From Bacillus sp. ISL-55 (GTDB lineage: Bacteria; Bacillota; Bacilli; Bacillales; Cytobacillaceae), in contig NZ_JAGGQU010000030.1 in assembly GCF_018613155.1 (NCBI RefSeq), positions 1-50,478 of the forward strand: 50,478 nucleotides of DNA, written 5' to 3'. Positions 1-10,181 of this stretch are shown piece after piece (positions within the stretch are counted from its first letter, which is position 1; each line of letters begins with the position of its first letter). Position numbers and translations under genes: made by a program. The notes under the pieces were generated by a model that saw only the letters and a list, made by a program, of their open reading frames with translations, made no database searches and had not been told where the DNA came from.

Positions 1-215
1 TACCTAAAGGGGAGCATATCAGTAGAGGCAACTTCAGACAGGTTTGTAGTAAAAGCACAAAAAGCTGTCAGAAAAAAGGACAGGTTTGGAGGTCACCACT
101 ACATAGCCAGAATGTTGATGCTTCAGCTGAGGAACAGTTAGCCTCCATGGAGGAAATAGCATCCTCCGCAAACAATCTGTCAACCATGGCAGAATCATTG
201 AGGGATACGCACTAG
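1..215 (+). pseudogene. 3' remnant of a methyl-accepting chemotaxis protein gene
   Basis: The frame ending at the TAG at 213-215 finishes with a stretch containing SAEEQLASMEEI and SANNLSTMAESL. This is the typical C-terminal end of a chemoreceptor signalling domain, just past the hairpin and methylation helices. Upstream of about base 110 the same frame no longer reads like a receptor (several Cys, Trp and basic residues), and fragments that look more plausible sit in another frame. I infer frameshifts and decay. The gene enters from outside the window, so the state of its 5' part is unknown; it could still be a poor-quality 3' end of an intact receptor. Confidence 0.5.
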
Positions 216-249
216 CCTTTAAAATTTAAAGTATTAACATCAAACCATA

Positions 250-615
250 TCACAAATGGCTTGATGTATTTTTATTTAAGGAGATAGTGGAAACTAGCTT
301 TTCATTTCTTGCTTCCAGGAAGTATTGTTTTTGCACAAACTCCTTGCCTCCATGTTCCTCGTACCAGTTGTGAATTCGCTTAAGATGATCTTTGTCGCTT
401 CTAACATTGCTTTCTATATCAAGGTACGATTCGTAGTGATCATATTCCCAAATAGCGAAGACTTCTGTTGTCTCCTCATTTTGCGGAAGCATCCATCTGC
501 CGATTAATCGTGCTCCGTGTTTCAGCTGATTAGGCAAGTTAATGTCGTTAAATAATGTATTGATGGGTTCAATGAATTCATTTTTGACTATGTAAAACTT
601 GCGGCGATAGAACAT
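250..615 (-). CDS. NIPSNAP-like domain protein
   Basis: This 121-residue cytoplasmic protein has the ferredoxin-like alpha/beta barrel pattern of NIPSNAP-type proteins. It opens with MFYRRKFYIVK, followed by LPNQLKHGARLIGRWM, VFAIWEYDHYESY and a helix rich in charged residues ending in HNWYEEHGG. The family is common in Bacillus as a stand-alone domain and has no firmly established reaction. An AGGGGC-type ribosome site lies a few bases upstream of the ATG. The gene stands alone, divergent from yebE, with a 224-bp gap that holds an inverted repeat (TAAGGTT/AACCTTA near 718-736). The C-terminal 20 residues look unstructured. The family call is fairly safe; the function is unknown. Confidence 0.82.
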   Translation of the reverse strand: MFYRRKFYIVKNEFIEPINTLFNDINLPNQLKHGARLIGRWMLPQNEETTEVFAIWEYDHYESYLDIESNVRSDKDHLKRIHNWYEEHGGKEFVQKQYFLEARNEKLVSTISLNKNTSSHL

Positions 616-839
616 CTTTTTCAGCCCCTCTAGTCATTGATATACTCTTCCATATTATTCAGCATGAATAGTGGGCAGTCAATAATTCATCATTTTTATG
701 TAAAAAAGTTTCAAATCATAAGGTTAAGGAAACCTTAAAATAAGAATCTTTTCGTTAGGGATTTTGCAAGTTGCTTTACAAGCGGTTTGATTAATGGGAA
801 CATAAGGGATTATTAGAAGAGATGTCTGGAGGGTATTAA

Positions 840-1382
840 ATGCTGGAGAATAGTTTTGTCATGGTGGCCATCATCTTAATCATCAATATTGTGTATGTGT
901 CTTTTTTTACAATCAGGATGATCTTGACGTTGAAGGGGCAGCGGTATCTGGCTGCTGGGCTTAGCACGATTGAGGTTGTGATTTATGTTGTTGGGCTTGG
1001 CCTTGTACTTGATAATTTAAATCAGATACAGAATCTGGTTGCTTATGCTGTCGGTTATGGCATCGGTGTCATTGTCGGGATGAAAATTGAAGAGAAGCTG
1101 GCACTAGGATATATTACGATCAATGTGATTACGAAAGAGTATGATGTGGATCTGCCGAAGGCCTTGCGTGCACTAGGTTATGGCGTGACGGACTGGGCTG
1201 CTCACGGGCTTGAGGGCGACCGGATGGCGATGCAGATTTTAACGCCGCGAAAATATGAATTGAAGCTGTATGAGAAGATTAAGGAATTGGATCCGAAGGC
1301 GTTCATCATCGCATATGAACCCAAATCGATTCATGGCGGGTTCTGGGTAAAATCGGTACGGAAAGGAAAGCTGTTTTCATGA
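840..1382 (+). CDS. yebE: UPF0316 membrane protein YebE (DUF5698 + DUF2179)
   Basis: This 180-residue protein has three hydrophobic N-terminal helices (about residues 6-26, 37-57 and 62-80) followed by a soluble C-terminal domain of the DUF2179 type (about 105-172). That matches the UPF0316 family of Bacillus. The role is unknown; DUF2179 domains are often compared with small-ligand or nucleotide-sensing domains, which is only inference here. A TGGAGGG ribosome site at 829-835 fits the ATG at 840. The stop codon overlaps the yebG start by four bases (ATGA at 1379-1382), so the two genes are translationally coupled. In B. subtilis the same pair lies just upstream of purE. Confidence 0.9.
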   Translation: MLENSFVMVAIILIINIVYVSFFTIRMILTLKGQRYLAAGLSTIEVVIYVVGLGLVLDNLNQIQNLVAYAVGYGIGVIVGMKIEEKLALGYITINVITKEYDVDLPKALRALGYGVTDWAAHGLEGDRMAMQILTPRKYELKLYEKIKELDPKAFIIAYEPKSIHGGFWVKSVRKGKLFS

Positions 1383-1585
1383 GCAAGGGAAAGAAGAAGC
1401 AAATGTATGAAGTTGGTGAACATGAATCAATCGATGAATGTCTTAATAGAATGAAAAGGGATGGCTTTGCTCCGGTCAGACGGATGGAGAAGCCGATTTT
1501 CAAGGAAGTAGAAAAGAATGGGACATTTGAATATGAGCCTGCTGGCAGGCAGATCATTTTTGAAGCGAAGTTAATGGAGAGCTGA
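1379..1585 (+). CDS. yebG: YebG, NETI-motif family small protein
   Basis: This 68-residue basic cytoplasmic protein belongs to the small family named after an Asn-Glu-Thr-Ile motif. Here the motif position reads HESI inside [20 protein letters not shown], followed by a [10 protein letters not shown] segment and a beta-rich tail. The start overlaps the yebE stop in an ATGA arrangement, so it is probably co-translated with yebE. The function is not known. No clear terminator follows before the purine control region. Confidence 0.85.
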   Translation: MSKGKKKQMYEVGEHESIDECLNRMKRDGFAPVRRMEKPIFKEVEKNGTFEYEPAGRQIIFEAKLMES

Positions 1586-1609
1586 CTTGCGTTAGTTGTT
1601 TAAAGTCCT

Positions 1610-1653
1610 AAACACGAACAATATAAAATAGAAATTATCTAATGTTCGATTAT
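1610..1653 (+). promoter_or_regulatory. Paired PurBoxes (likely PurR operator)
   Basis: Two inverted 13-bp sites match the PurR box consensus AWWWCCGAACWWT. The first is AAACACGAACAAT at 1610-1622 (two mismatches). The second, AATGTTCGATTAT at 1641-1653, is its inverse (one mismatch). They are 18 bp apart, close to the 16-17 bp spacing known for B. subtilis PurR operators. They lie just upstream of the -35 element. PurR repression relieved by PRPP is known for this operon in B. subtilis; its action here is inferred. Confidence 0.75.
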
Positions 1654-1656
1654 TGA

Positions 1657-1686
1657 TTGACAATAAGGCGAATTAGTTGTTAATAT
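1657..1686 (+). promoter_or_regulatory. Sigma-A promoter of the pur operon
   Basis: A perfect TTGACA -35 (1657-1662) is followed after 18 bp by TAATAT (1681-1686). The transcript would start near 1693, about 20 bases before the riboswitch aptamer. The position just downstream of the PurBoxes agrees with repressor control of initiation. Confidence 0.75.
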
Positions 1687-1713
1687 GTAAATGTCGAAAG
1701 TGAAAATTTAGTT

Positions 1714-1788
1714 TTCCCTCGTATAATAATGGGGATATGGCCCATGAGTCTCTACCCGGCAACCGTAAATCGCCGGACTATGAGGGAA
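1714..1788 (+). promoter_or_regulatory. Purine riboswitch aptamer, guanine/hypoxanthine type
   Basis: The sequence fits the purine riboswitch: P1 pairs TTCCCTC (1714-1720) with GAGGGAA (1782-1788), followed by GTATAAT, ATATGG, TCTACC and CCGTAAAT core blocks. The base that pairs with the ligand (position 74 in the xpt aptamer) is C1778 in GGACTATG, which predicts guanine or hypoxanthine rather than adenine. An antiterminator is visible: GAAAGTAGT (1786-1794) overlaps the P1 3' strand and can pair with ACTACTTTC (1859-1867), which is also part of the terminator stem. Ligand binding should lock P1 and let the terminator form. Confidence 0.95.
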
Positions 1789-1848
1789 AGTAGTTTTTAA
1801 GTGAAGGGAAAAGAAATCGCGTTCACTTATGGATTTCTTTGCTTATGC

Positions 1849-1904
1849 ACCCGGACAGACTACTTTCTCTTCTAGTTAGAGGAAGCAGTCTATCCGGGTT
1901 TTTT
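1849..1904 (+). terminator. Riboswitch-controlled terminator before purE
   Basis: A stem of about 21 bp with two mismatches pairs 1849-1869 (beginning ACCCGGA) with 1878-1898 (ending TCCGGGT), followed by six T at 1899-1904. Its 5' arm contains the bases that alternatively pair with 1786-1794, so it is the OFF structure of the purine riboswitch. Confidence 0.9.
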
Positions 1905-1934
1905 GTTGTGATACTCCAAAGGGAGGTTAGAGAA

Positions 1935-2417
1935 ATGACGGTTGCAGTCATAATGGGGAGCAAGTCAGATTGGGAAACGATGAAGCATGCGTGCGACATA
2001 CTTGATCAGTTAGAAGTTTCTTATATAAAAAAGGTAGTTTCAGCCCACCGTACTCCGGATTTGATGTTTGAATTTGCCGAGAAGGCCAGGGATGAAGGAA
2101 TTAAAGTCATCATCGCCGGAGCGGGCGGTGCGGCCCATTTGCCGGGGATGGTAGCGGCGAAGACGACATTGCCTGTGATCGGGGTGCCAGTTCAGTCAAA
2201 AGCACTTAATGGATTGGATTCACTATTGTCAATCGTTCAGATGCCTGGCGGCGTGCCGGTTGCAACGGTCGCGATCGGAAAAGCAGGAGCAACGAATGCA
2301 GGTCTCCTTGCGGCACAGATTCTTGGGACATTTGACAGTGAAGTTGCTGAGCGATTGGAGCGGTTGAGGGAAGAAACAAAAATGTCAGTGATGGAAAGCA
2401 GTGATGAGCTTGTCTAA
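1935..2417 (+). CDS. purE: N5-CAIR mutase, PurE
   Basis: PurE converts N5-carboxyaminoimidazole ribonucleotide into CAIR, the second half of the carboxylation step of IMP synthesis, in the cytosol. The 160-residue protein shows the class I motifs GSKSD (8-12), SAHRTP (36-41) and [12 protein letters not shown] (61-72). I place the start at ATG 1935 behind AAAGGGAGG (1918-1926). The open frame extends further upstream, but that stretch is the riboswitch terminator. The gene overlaps purK by about 14 bases, so the two are coupled. Confidence 0.97.
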   Translation: MTVAVIMGSKSDWETMKHACDILDQLEVSYIKKVVSAHRTPDLMFEFAEKARDEGIKVIIAGAGGAAHLPGMVAAKTTLPVIGVPVQSKALNGLDSLLSIVQMPGGVPVATVAIGKAGATNAGLLAAQILGTFDSEVAERLERLREETKMSVMESSDELV

Positions 2418-3564
2418 AGTGATTTTACCAGGAGAGACGATTGGAATTATTGGCGGAGGACAGCTTGGCAAGATGATGGCGCTCTCGGCAAAAGCGTTGG
2501 GTTTCAGGGTGGTCGTGCTTGATCCGACCGAAGATTGTCCGTGCGGCCAGGTGGCTGACGAGCAGATTGTCGGCGGTTACGATGACCTTGAAAAAATAAA
2601 GCAGCTATCTGCACAGAGTGATGTGATCACTTATGAGTTTGAGAATATAGATGCAATTGCCCTTGAATGGTTGAATGAAAACGCCTATGTGCCCCAGGGT
2701 ACGGAATTGCTGCGGGTCACTCAGGACAGGATAGAAGAGAAGCGCAACATTGAGACAGCGGGCGTTCGCGTAGCACCATACGCAGTTGTGACAAAGGTGG
2801 AGGATGTCAGGGCAGGTGTGGATGAATTAGGATTGCCTGCAGTCTTGAAAACTGCTCGCGGCGGCTATGACGGCAAAGGCCAGCTGGTTCTTAGGTCTGT
2901 TGATGATATCGATTTAGCAGAAACATTAGTCAGCCAAGGTGCGTGTGTGCTGGAAAAGTGGATTCCATTTGAAAAGGAAATCTCGGTGATCATCACGCGG
3001 AGGACAAATGGTGAAACGGGTGTATTCCCAGTGGCTGAGAATGTTCATAAGGAAAACATTCTGCATCAGACAATTGTTCCGGCAAGAATCAGCATGAAGG
3101 CTGAAGCACAGGCTATAGAAGCAGCGAAACAAATCGCGTCGGCATTAGGGTTGGTCGGAACGCTGGCAGTTGAGATGTTTTTGGCTGAAAATGATGAACT
3201 TTACATAAATGAACTGGCGCCGAGGCCGCATAACTCGGGGCATTATTCGATCGAAGCGTGTGAGACGTCGCAGTTCGAGCAGCATGTCAGGGCAGTCTGC
3301 GGCTGGCCATTGGGAAGTATGAACTTACTGAAGCCTGCGGTGATGGTAAATATTCTTGGTCAACACCAGCAGTCATTGCTGGATAAAATTGCAGACTTGC
3401 ATGATTGGAAAATTCACTTATACGGAAAAAAGGAAGCTAAATATAAACGGAAAATGGGGCATGTGACCCTTTTGCGAGATACAGTAGAAATCGCGCTTGA
3501 TGAAGCTGAGAGAAGTGGCATCTGGGAAGGCGCAGCAGAAATGATCGGAGGACAAAAGAGATGA
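2404..3564 (+). CDS. purK: N5-CAIR synthetase, PurK
   Basis: PurK is an ATP-grasp enzyme that makes N5-CAIR from AIR, bicarbonate and ATP, feeding PurE. The protein (386 residues from this start) opens with a nucleotide-binding segment [12 protein letters not shown], has the ATP-grasp central domain with [12 protein letters not shown] near residue 150, and ends in the usual small beta domain with [12 protein letters not shown] near 270. ATG 2404 directly follows a GTG at 2401; a GGAAAG site at 2393-2398 suits either, so the N-terminus is uncertain by one residue. It overlaps purE upstream and, through ATGA, purB downstream. Confidence 0.96.
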   Translation: MSLSKVILPGETIGIIGGGQLGKMMALSAKALGFRVVVLDPTEDCPCGQVADEQIVGGYDDLEKIKQLSAQSDVITYEFENIDAIALEWLNENAYVPQGTELLRVTQDRIEEKRNIETAGVRVAPYAVVTKVEDVRAGVDELGLPAVLKTARGGYDGKGQLVLRSVDDIDLAETLVSQGACVLEKWIPFEKEISVIITRRTNGETGVFPVAENVHKENILHQTIVPARISMKAEAQAIEAAKQIASALGLVGTLAVEMFLAENDELYINELAPRPHNSGHYSIEACETSQFEQHVRAVCGWPLGSMNLLKPAVMVNILGQHQQSLLDKIADLHDWKIHLYGKKEAKYKRKMGHVTLLRDTVEIALDEAERSGIWEGAAEMIGGQKR

Positions 3565-4853
3565 TAGATCGTTATACAAGACCGGAAATGGGAGCAATTT
3601 GGACGGAGGAAAATCGCTTTAAAGCGTGGCTTGAGGTTGAGATCCTTGCATGTGAGGCATGGGCAGAGCTTGGAGACATTCCTAAGGAAGACGTGAAGAA
3701 ACTACGTGAGAATGCCTCTTTTGATATTGACCGGATTAAGGAAATCGAGGAAGAGACGCGCCATGATGTCGTCGCTTTTACAAGAGCGGTGTCTGAAACA
3801 CTTGGCGAAGAGCGCAAATGGGTGCATTATGGCCTGACTTCTACAGATGTGGTAGACACGGCTTTATCGTATGTGCTTAAGCAGGCGAATGAGATTTTGC
3901 TGAAGGACCTTGAGAACTTTGTAGAGATCCTGGCTAATAAGGCGAAAGAACATAAATATACAGTCATGATGGGACGTACGCATGGTGTCCATGCTGAGCC
4001 GACAACTTTTGGCTTGAAGCTGGCGCTTTGGCTTGAGGAAATGAAGCGCAATCTTGAGCGATTCAAAATGGCTTCACGCGATGTAGAATTCGGTAAGATT
4101 TCCGGAGCGGTTGGAACGTATGCGAATATCGATCCATTCGTGGAATCATATGTCTGTGAAAAATTAGGGCTGCAGCCGGCACCGATTTCCACTCAAACCT
4201 TGCAGCGTGACCGCCATGCGTTCTATATGGGGGCGCTTGCATTGATTGCGACTTCGATTGAAAAATTCGCGGTGGAGATTCGCGGATTACAAAAGAGCGA
4301 AACTCGTGAGGTTGAAGAGTTTTTTGCAAAGGGCCAGAAGGGTTCATCGGCGATGCCGCATAAGCGCAATCCTATTGGTTCAGAGAACATGACAGGGATG
4401 GCGAGGGTCATCCGCGGTTATATGACGACAGCTTACGAAAATGTGCCGCTATGGCATGAGCGCGATATCTCGCATTCCTCTGCAGAGAGAATTATTTTAC
4501 CTGACGCAACGATCGCGTTGAACTATATGCTGAACCGCTTCGGCAATATCGTCAAGAACCTGACGGTGTACCCAGAGAACATGAAGCGCAATATGGACCG
4601 GACCCTTGGTTTGATCTACTCCCAGCGTGTATTGCTTGCCTTGATTGACAAGGGTATGTCGCGTGAGGAAGCATATGATACTGTCCAGCCGCGTGCAATG
4701 GAGGCTTGGGAAAAGCAGGTACAGTTCCGCAGCCTGATCGAACAGGATGAAAAGATTTCGGGATTGCTGAGTGAAGCAGAAATCGATGACTGCTTCGATT
4801 ACAACTATCATATCAAGCATGTGGATATGATTTTCGAAAGACTGGGACTTTAA
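3561..4853 (+). CDS. purB: Adenylosuccinate lyase, PurB
   Basis: PurB acts twice in purine synthesis: it splits SAICAR to AICAR plus fumarate, and adenylosuccinate to AMP plus fumarate. The 430-residue length is standard for the fumarase/aspartase superfamily. Catalytic-region motifs seen are [10 protein letters not shown] near 66-75, [10 protein letters not shown] near 138 and the flexible signature loop [10 protein letters not shown] near 262-271. A GGAGG site at 3548-3552 serves the ATG, which overlaps the purK stop as ATGA. A terminator-like hairpin follows at once, dividing purEKB from purC onwards. Confidence 0.97.
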   Translation: MIDRYTRPEMGAIWTEENRFKAWLEVEILACEAWAELGDIPKEDVKKLRENASFDIDRIKEIEEETRHDVVAFTRAVSETLGEERKWVHYGLTSTDVVDTALSYVLKQANEILLKDLENFVEILANKAKEHKYTVMMGRTHGVHAEPTTFGLKLALWLEEMKRNLERFKMASRDVEFGKISGAVGTYANIDPFVESYVCEKLGLQPAPISTQTLQRDRHAFYMGALALIATSIEKFAVEIRGLQKSETREVEEFFAKGQKGSSAMPHKRNPIGSENMTGMARVIRGYMTTAYENVPLWHERDISHSSAERIILPDATIALNYMLNRFGNIVKNLTVYPENMKRNMDRTLGLIYSQRVLLALIDKGMSREEAYDTVQPRAMEAWEKQVQFRSLIEQDEKISGLLSEAEIDDCFDYNYHIKHVDMIFERLGL

Positions 4854-4860
4854 TAATTAT

Positions 4861-4885
4861 GGGCAAGGTTTCTTGCCCTTCTTTT
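4861..4885 (+). terminator. Terminator-like hairpin inside the pur operon (purB/purC)
   Basis: GGGCAAG (4861-4867) pairs perfectly with CTTGCCC (4872-4878) across a GTTT loop, followed by TTCTTTT. It looks like a short intrinsic terminator or a 3'-end stabilising hairpin. No obvious promoter lies between it and purC, so complete termination would silence the rest of the operon. I infer partial termination or transcript processing. Confidence 0.6.
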
Positions 4886-4934
4886 ATCTATAAGAGACTG
4901 AAGATTGCTAATTATCTCAATCGGAGGCGTTGAA

Positions 4935-5654
4935 ATGGAAGAGCAGGTATTGTTGTACGAAGGGAAAGCGAAGCGGATTTATTCGACTGAGGATGCTGGA
5001 GTAGTAAGAGTACAGTATAAGGATTCCGCTACAGCATTCAATGGCGAGAAGAAGGCTGAGATTGTCGGCAAGGGCTCTTTGAATAACGAGATTACAAGTC
5101 TTCTATTCTCGAAGCTTACTGAAGCAGGGATTCCATCTCATTTTATAAAAAAAATCTCTGCGAACGAGCAGCTTGTGAAACGTGTTGAGATCATTCCGCT
5201 TGAAGTCGTGGTAAGGAATTTCGCTGCGGGCAGCTTTTCCAAGCGTCTCGGTGTTGAGGAAGGAAAAAAGCTTCCACGCTCGATCGTTGAGTTTTACTTG
5301 AAGGATGATGCTTTGGGAGATCCGCTGATTACGGATGAACATGTCGATGTGTTGGACCTGGCGACGGTTGAAGAAGTAGCTGAACTGAAGAAAGCGGCTT
5401 TGAGAATCAATGGGGTTCTGAGTGGATTTTTCAAAGAGATTGGCGTTACTTTAATAGATTTCAAGCTTGAGTTCGGCAAGGATGCAGACGGGAAGATTTT
5501 GCTTGCAGATGAGATTTCACCTGATACTTGCCGCCTGTGGGACATGGAGACACAGCAGAAGCTTGATAAAGATGTATTCCGCCGCGATCTGGGGAATCTG
5601 ACAGATGCTTACGAAACCATTTTAACGAGATTGGGAGGACAATTGCATGTATAA
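4935..5654 (+). CDS. purC: SAICAR synthetase, PurC
   Basis: PurC ligates aspartate to CAIR using ATP to give SAICAR. The 239-residue protein begins with the nucleotide-binding strand [13 protein letters not shown] and contains [13 protein letters not shown] and [12 protein letters not shown], all characteristic of the family, and its length is normal. I chose ATG 4935 because GGAGG lies at 4923-4927; the frame extends ten codons further upstream without a ribosome site. The 3' end overlaps purS by eight bases. Confidence 0.97.
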   Translation: MEEQVLLYEGKAKRIYSTEDAGVVRVQYKDSATAFNGEKKAEIVGKGSLNNEITSLLFSKLTEAGIPSHFIKKISANEQLVKRVEIIPLEVVVRNFAAGSFSKRLGVEEGKKLPRSIVEFYLKDDALGDPLITDEHVDVLDLATVEEVAELKKAALRINGVLSGFFKEIGVTLIDFKLEFGKDADGKILLADEISPDTCRLWDMETQQKLDKDVFRRDLGNLTDAYETILTRLGGQLHV

Positions 5655-5901
5655 AGTAAAGGTGTATGTCACGTTAAGGGAAAGTGTTTTGGATCCGCAG
5701 GGGACGGCTGTGAAAAGTGCGCTTGCGACACATGGTTATGAAGGCATCCAGGAGGTTCGCATCGGTAAATACATGGAGCTGACTTTGGATGAGTCGGTGA
5801 AGGATGTCGATGCTGCTGTGAAGGAAATGTGCGAGCGGCTGCTGGCAAATACGGTGATCGAGGATTACAGGTATGAGGTCGAGGAGGTTGTTGCACAGTG
5901 A
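5647..5901 (+). CDS. purS: FGAM synthase subunit PurS
   Basis: PurS is the small (84-residue) subunit that bridges PurQ and PurL in the three-part formylglycinamidine ribonucleotide synthase of Gram-positive bacteria. The fold is a small alpha/beta domain: [16 protein letters not shown] at the N-terminus is the family signature. A GGGAGGAC site lies before the ATG inside the end of purC. The last bases overlap the GTG start of purQ. Confidence 0.96.
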   Translation: MYKVKVYVTLRESVLDPQGTAVKSALATHGYEGIQEVRIGKYMELTLDESVKDVDAAVKEMCERLLANTVIEDYRYEVEEVVAQ

Positions 5902-6584
5902 AATTTGCGGTGATCGTGTTTCCGGGTTCGAACTGTGACATCGACATGTACCATGCGGCAAAGGATGAGCTCGGCGAAGAGGCGGAGTATGTATGGCATG
6001 ACGCGGAAAGCCTTGAAGGTTATGATGCTGTGCTGTTGCCTGGCGGCTTTTCATACGGAGATTATTTAAGGTCTGGAGCAATTGCCCAGTTCAGCAATGT
6101 CATGAAAGAGGTCGTGAAGGCAGCTGAAGCCGGAAAGCCGGTGCTTGGCGTCTGCAACGGATTTCAAATTTTGCTTGAAGCTGGACTTCTTCCAGGGGCG
6201 ATGCGCCGCAATGACAGCCTGAAGTTCATCTGCAAGCAGGTCGAGCTTAAGGTGGAAAATAATGAAACAATGTTTTCAGCTGGCTATGAAAAGGATGAGG
6301 TCATCACGATTCCGGTTGCACACGGTGAGGGCAACTATTATTGCGATGAAGAAACACTTGCTAGTTTGAAGGCAAATAATCAAATCGTGTTCACATACCA
6401 TGGCGAAAATCCGAACGGAAGCCTTGAAAATATTGCGGGAATCATCAACGAACAGGGAAATGTCCTCGGGATGATGCCGCATCCGGAGCGTGTGGTCGAT
6501 GAGCTGCTTGGCGGCGCGGACGGACTGAAACTTTTCAAATCAATCGTTAAACAATGGAGGGAAGCAAATGCGGTTAATGCTTGA
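5898..6584 (+). CDS. purQ: FGAM synthase glutaminase subunit PurQ
   Basis: PurQ is the class I glutamine amidotransferase that releases ammonia for PurL. The 228-residue protein has FPGSNCD near the N-terminus, the nucleophile Cys86 in [18 protein letters not shown] and the catalytic His in MMPHPER near residue 195. The start is GTG at 5898, overlapping the purS TGA and preceded by GAGGAGGT (5881-5888). It ends 17 bases inside purL, so purS, purQ and purL are tightly coupled, as expected for subunits of one complex. Confidence 0.97.
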   Translation: MKFAVIVFPGSNCDIDMYHAAKDELGEEAEYVWHDAESLEGYDAVLLPGGFSYGDYLRSGAIAQFSNVMKEVVKAAEAGKPVLGVCNGFQILLEAGLLPGAMRRNDSLKFICKQVELKVENNETMFSAGYEKDEVITIPVAHGEGNYYCDEETLASLKANNQIVFTYHGENPNGSLENIAGIINEQGNVLGMMPHPERVVDELLGGADGLKLFKSIVKQWREANAVNA

Positions 6585-8784
6585 ACCAAGTCCAGAGCAA
6601 ATTAAAGAAGAAAAAATTTATCGTGAAATGGGCCTGTCAGATAGCGAGTTCGCTTCTGCCGAAAAGATTCTTGGACGTACTCCTAACTATACAGAGACAG
6701 GTTTGTTCTCCGTTATGTGGTCAGAGCACTGCAGCTATAAGAACTCCAAGCCTGTGTTGAAAAAGTTCCCTGTCACCGGGGAGCGGGTGTTGCAAGGGCC
6801 TGGCGAAGGCGCGGGAATCGTTGATATTGGTGATGGCCAGGCGGTCGTTTTCAAAATTGAAAGTCATAACCACCCTTCTGCGATCGAACCATACCAAGGT
6901 GCTGCCACGGGTGTCGGCGGAATCATCCGCGACGTTTTTTCGATGGGAGCAAGGCCAATGGCATTATTGAATTCCCTCCGTTTTGGCGAGTTGGAGTCAC
7001 CAAGGGTAAAATATTTGTTTGAACAGGTTGTGGCCGGGATTGCCGGCTACGGCAACTGCATCGGCATTCCGACGGTTGGAGGAGAGGTCCAGTTTGATGC
7101 CGCTTATGAGGGAAATCCGCTAGTGAACGCAATGTGCGTAGGGCTGATCAACCATGAGGACATCAAGAAGGGCCAGGCGCATGGAGTTGGCAATACCGTT
7201 ATGTACGTTGGCGCGAAGACGGGCCGTGACGGGATCCACGGTGCGACTTTTGCTTCTGAAGAATTGAATGAGTCATCAGAAGATAAGCGTCCTGCCGTTC
7301 AGGTTGGCGATCCGTTCATGGAAAAATTGCTGCTTGAAGCTTGTCTGGAGCTTGTGAAAAATGATGCGCTTGTTGGTATCCAGGACATGGGTGCGGCTGG
7401 TTTGACGAGTTCTTCTGCAGAGATGGCGAGCAAGGCTGGGTCCGGAATAGAGATGAACCTTGATCTTGTTCCGCAGCGTGAAACAGGCATGACTGCATAT
7501 GAAATGATGCTTTCCGAGTCACAGGAGCGCATGCTGATCGTTGTGGAAAAAGGGCGTGAGCAGGAAATCATCGACCTTTTTTCAAAATATGAGCTTGAAG
7601 CGGTTGCGATTGGAAAGGTAACGGACGATAAGATGCTTCGTCTTTTACATAAAGGGGAAGTGGTGGCTGAGGTTCCGGCTGATGCACTTGCTGAAGAGGC
7701 TCCTGTCTATTACAAGCCTTCCAGTGAGCCTGCATATTTCCGTGAGTTTCAGAACATGGATAATGTGATTCCTGAAGTTGAAGACTATGAATCTACGTTG
7801 TTGGCACTGCTGCAGCAACCAACGATTGCAAGCAAAGAGTGGGTCTATGACCAATATGATCATATGGTGCGTACGAGCACGGTTGTGTCTCCAGGTTCCG
7901 ATGCAGCGGTAGTAAGAGTTCGCGGCACAGAAAAAGGATTAGCGATGACAACAGACTGCAACTCCCGTTATATCTACCTTGACCCGGAAACTGGCGGGAA
8001 GATTGCTGTTGCAGAGGCAGCGCGCAATATCGTCTGCTCTGGCGGCGAACCGCTGGCGATCACGGACTGCCTGAACTTCGGGAATCCTGAGAAGCCGGAA
8101 ATCTTCTGGCAGTTTGAAAAAGCGGTCGACGGCATGAGTGAAGCATGCCGGATATTGAGCACACCAGTAATCGGCGGAAATGTGAGTTTGTATAATGAAA
8201 CGAATGGAACAGCTGTCTATCCGACACCGGTTGTCGGCATGGTCGGACTGGTTGAGAATTTAAAACACGTTACGACACAGCATTTTAAAAATGCTGGCGA
8301 TTTGATTTATATGCTGGGTGACACGAAGGATGAGTTCGGCGGCAGTGAACTGCAGAAAATGGTTTATGGCAAAATATTTGGCAAGGCGCCTGAACTTGAT
8401 TTAGAAGTGGAAGCAAGCTATCAAGCACAAATTTTAACAGCAATCAAAAACGGGCTAGTTGCATCTGCGCATGATGTCGCTGAAGGCGGCGTGGCGGTGG
8501 CACTTTCTGAGTCAGTGATCGGAAGCAAAGGTTTGGGAGCTGAGGTAAACCTGGAAGGCAATGTTGTATCGGCTTTGTTCAGCGAATCGCAATCCCGCTT
8601 TATTTTATCGGTAAAATCAGAAAACCAGATCGAGTTTGAGAGTTTAACAGATGCGGTCCAAATCGGTAAAGTCGTCGAAGCGCCAGTCTTAAAGGTTGAT
8701 GTCAACGGTGAGAACGTGATCAATCAAGATGCAGAGGGGCTGAAAAAGGCCTGGAAAGGAGCCATCCCATGCTTGCTGAACTAA
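6568..8784 (+). CDS. purL: FGAM synthase large subunit PurL
   Basis: PurL uses ATP and ammonia channelled from PurQ to convert FGAR to FGAM. At 738 residues it is the short Gram-positive form that needs separate PurS and PurQ, not the 1300-residue fused form. Visible landmarks are the duplicated AIRS-type ATP-binding domains: [10 protein letters not shown] near 55, [11 protein letters not shown] near 95, [14 protein letters not shown] near 115, and in the second half SAHDVAEGG near 635. TGGAGGG at 6554-6560 supports ATG 6568; an in-frame ATG at 6577 is a possible alternative. It overlaps purF by 16 bases. Confidence 0.97.
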   Translation: MRLMLEPSPEQIKEEKIYREMGLSDSEFASAEKILGRTPNYTETGLFSVMWSEHCSYKNSKPVLKKFPVTGERVLQGPGEGAGIVDIGDGQAVVFKIESHNHPSAIEPYQGAATGVGGIIRDVFSMGARPMALLNSLRFGELESPRVKYLFEQVVAGIAGYGNCIGIPTVGGEVQFDAAYEGNPLVNAMCVGLINHEDIKKGQAHGVGNTVMYVGAKTGRDGIHGATFASEELNESSEDKRPAVQVGDPFMEKLLLEACLELVKNDALVGIQDMGAAGLTSSSAEMASKAGSGIEMNLDLVPQRETGMTAYEMMLSESQERMLIVVEKGREQEIIDLFSKYELEAVAIGKVTDDKMLRLLHKGEVVAEVPADALAEEAPVYYKPSSEPAYFREFQNMDNVIPEVEDYESTLLALLQQPTIASKEWVYDQYDHMVRTSTVVSPGSDAAVVRVRGTEKGLAMTTDCNSRYIYLDPETGGKIAVAEAARNIVCSGGEPLAITDCLNFGNPEKPEIFWQFEKAVDGMSEACRILSTPVIGGNVSLYNETNGTAVYPTPVVGMVGLVENLKHVTTQHFKNAGDLIYMLGDTKDEFGGSELQKMVYGKIFGKAPELDLEVEASYQAQILTAIKNGLVASAHDVAEGGVAVALSESVIGSKGLGAEVNLEGNVVSALFSESQSRFILSVKSENQIEFESLTDAVQIGKVVEAPVLKVDVNGENVINQDAEGLKKAWKGAIPCLLN

Positions 8785-10181
8785 AAGGCTTGAATGAGGA
8801 ATGCGGCGTTTTTGGAATCTGGGGACATCCCGAGGCAGCACAAATTACTTATTACGGTCTCCACAGCCTGCAGCATCGCGGCCAGGAAGGCACGGGGATC
8901 GTTGTCAGCGATGGTCAGCAGTTGAAGGGCCGGAAAGGCGAAGGGCTTGTGACGGAAATTTTTACGGCGGACGCAATGGAAGACCTTCAGGGTGTTGGCG
9001 CAATTGGGCATGTTCGCTATGCGACGGCAGGAGGCGGCGGCTACGAGAACGTCCAGCCGCTGCTGTTTCAATCGCAAAGCGGCGGCCTGGCTCTTGCCCA
9101 TAACGGCAATCTCGTGAATGCCGATGCATTAAGGAACCAGCTTGAGGCCCAGGGCAGCATATTCCAGACGAGTTCTGACACTGAGGTCTTGGCCCACTTG
9201 GTCAGGCGCGGCGGCTTCAGCCAGCTGAAGGACCGTGTGAAAAATGCACTTCCGATGCTGAAAGGAGCTTACGCTTTTTTAATCATGACCGAAACAGAAA
9301 TGATGGTCGCGCTCGATCCGCATGGATTACGCCCTCTTTCACTAGGCCGCCTTGGCGATGCTTATGTGGTCGCTTCAGAGACGTGCGCGTTCGATATCGT
9401 CGGTGCGGAGTTTGTCAGGGACATCCTTCCTGGAGAATTATTGGTGATTGATGCTGACGGCCTTCATTCTGAGATGTACTCAATGAGCTCTGGCACGGCA
9501 ATCTGTACGATGGAATACATTTATTTTTCAAGGCCAGACAGCAATATTCACGGCATCAACGTGCATGCGGCCCGCAAAAATCTCGGCAAGCAGCTGGCAA
9601 AAGAAGTGCCGATCGAGGCAGATGTTGTCACAGGTGTACCTGATTCAAGTATTTCTGCAGCCATCGGTTATGCCGAGGAATCAGGCATTCCATACGAAAT
9701 GGGCTTGATCAAAAACCGTTACGTCGGACGGACGTTCATCCAGCCATCCCAGTCACTGAGGGAGCAGGGCGTGAAAATGAAGCTTTCACCTGTGCGCGGG
9801 ATCGTTGAAGGCAAGCGTGTCATCATGGTCGACGACTCGATCGTGCGCGGCACGACAAGCCGCCGGATTGTGAAGATGCTGAAGGAAGCGGGCGCGACAG
9901 AAGTCCATGTTGTCATCAGTTCGCCGCCAATCCAGAATCCATGCTTTTATGGAATTGATACCTCGACTCGCGAGGAGCTGATTGCTTCGGAACATTCGGT
10001 GGAAGAAATTCGTAAGTTGATTGGTGCCGACTCGCTGACGTTTTTGAGTGTCGAGGGCATGCTCGAGGCAATAGGACGCAATGAACCTGGCGAAACACGC
10101 GGCCAGTGCCTCGCATGTTTTACAGGTAAGTATCCGACCGAAATCTATCCGCAGGCCGTGCCTGCCGGGCAGAAGTGTTAA
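8769..10181 (+). CDS. purF: Amidophosphoribosyltransferase, PurF
   Basis: PurF makes phosphoribosylamine from PRPP and glutamine, the committed step of purine synthesis. The 470-residue protein has an 11-residue propeptide before Cys12 (NEECGVFG), which becomes the N-terminal nucleophile after cleavage. The PRPP loop is [16 protein letters not shown]. Cysteines in [15 protein letters not shown] and [11 protein letters not shown] match the ligands of the 4Fe-4S cluster known in the B. subtilis enzyme, where the cluster controls stability. The first residues are read from within the purL end. The next gene, purM, is unusually far (270 bp) because of a repeat array. Confidence 0.97.
   Translation: MLAELKGLNEECGVFGIWGHPEAAQITYYGLHSLQHRGQEGTGIVVSDGQQLKGRKGEGLVTEIFTADAMEDLQGVGAIGHVRYATAGGGGYENVQPLLFQSQSGGLALAHNGNLVNADALRNQLEAQGSIFQTSSDTEVLAHLVRRGGFSQLKDRVKNALPMLKGAYAFLIMTETEMMVALDPHGLRPLSLGRLGDAYVVASETCAFDIVGAEFVRDILPGELLVIDADGLHSEMYSMSSGTAICTMEYIYFSRPDSNIHGINVHAARKNLGKQLAKEVPIEADVVTGVPDSSISAAIGYAEESGIPYEMGLIKNRYVGRTFIQPSQSLREQGVKMKLSPVRGIVEGKRVIMVDDSIVRGTTSRRIVKMLKEAGATEVHVVISSPPIQNPCFYGIDTSTREELIASEHSVEEIRKLIGADSLTFLSVEGMLEAIGRNEPGETRGQCLACFTGKYPTEIYPQAVPAGQKC

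Noticed and set aside
1839-1934. N-terminal extension of PurE
   Set aside because: The extra 32 codons are the riboswitch terminator; the ATG at 1935 has the proper ribosome site and gives the family length.
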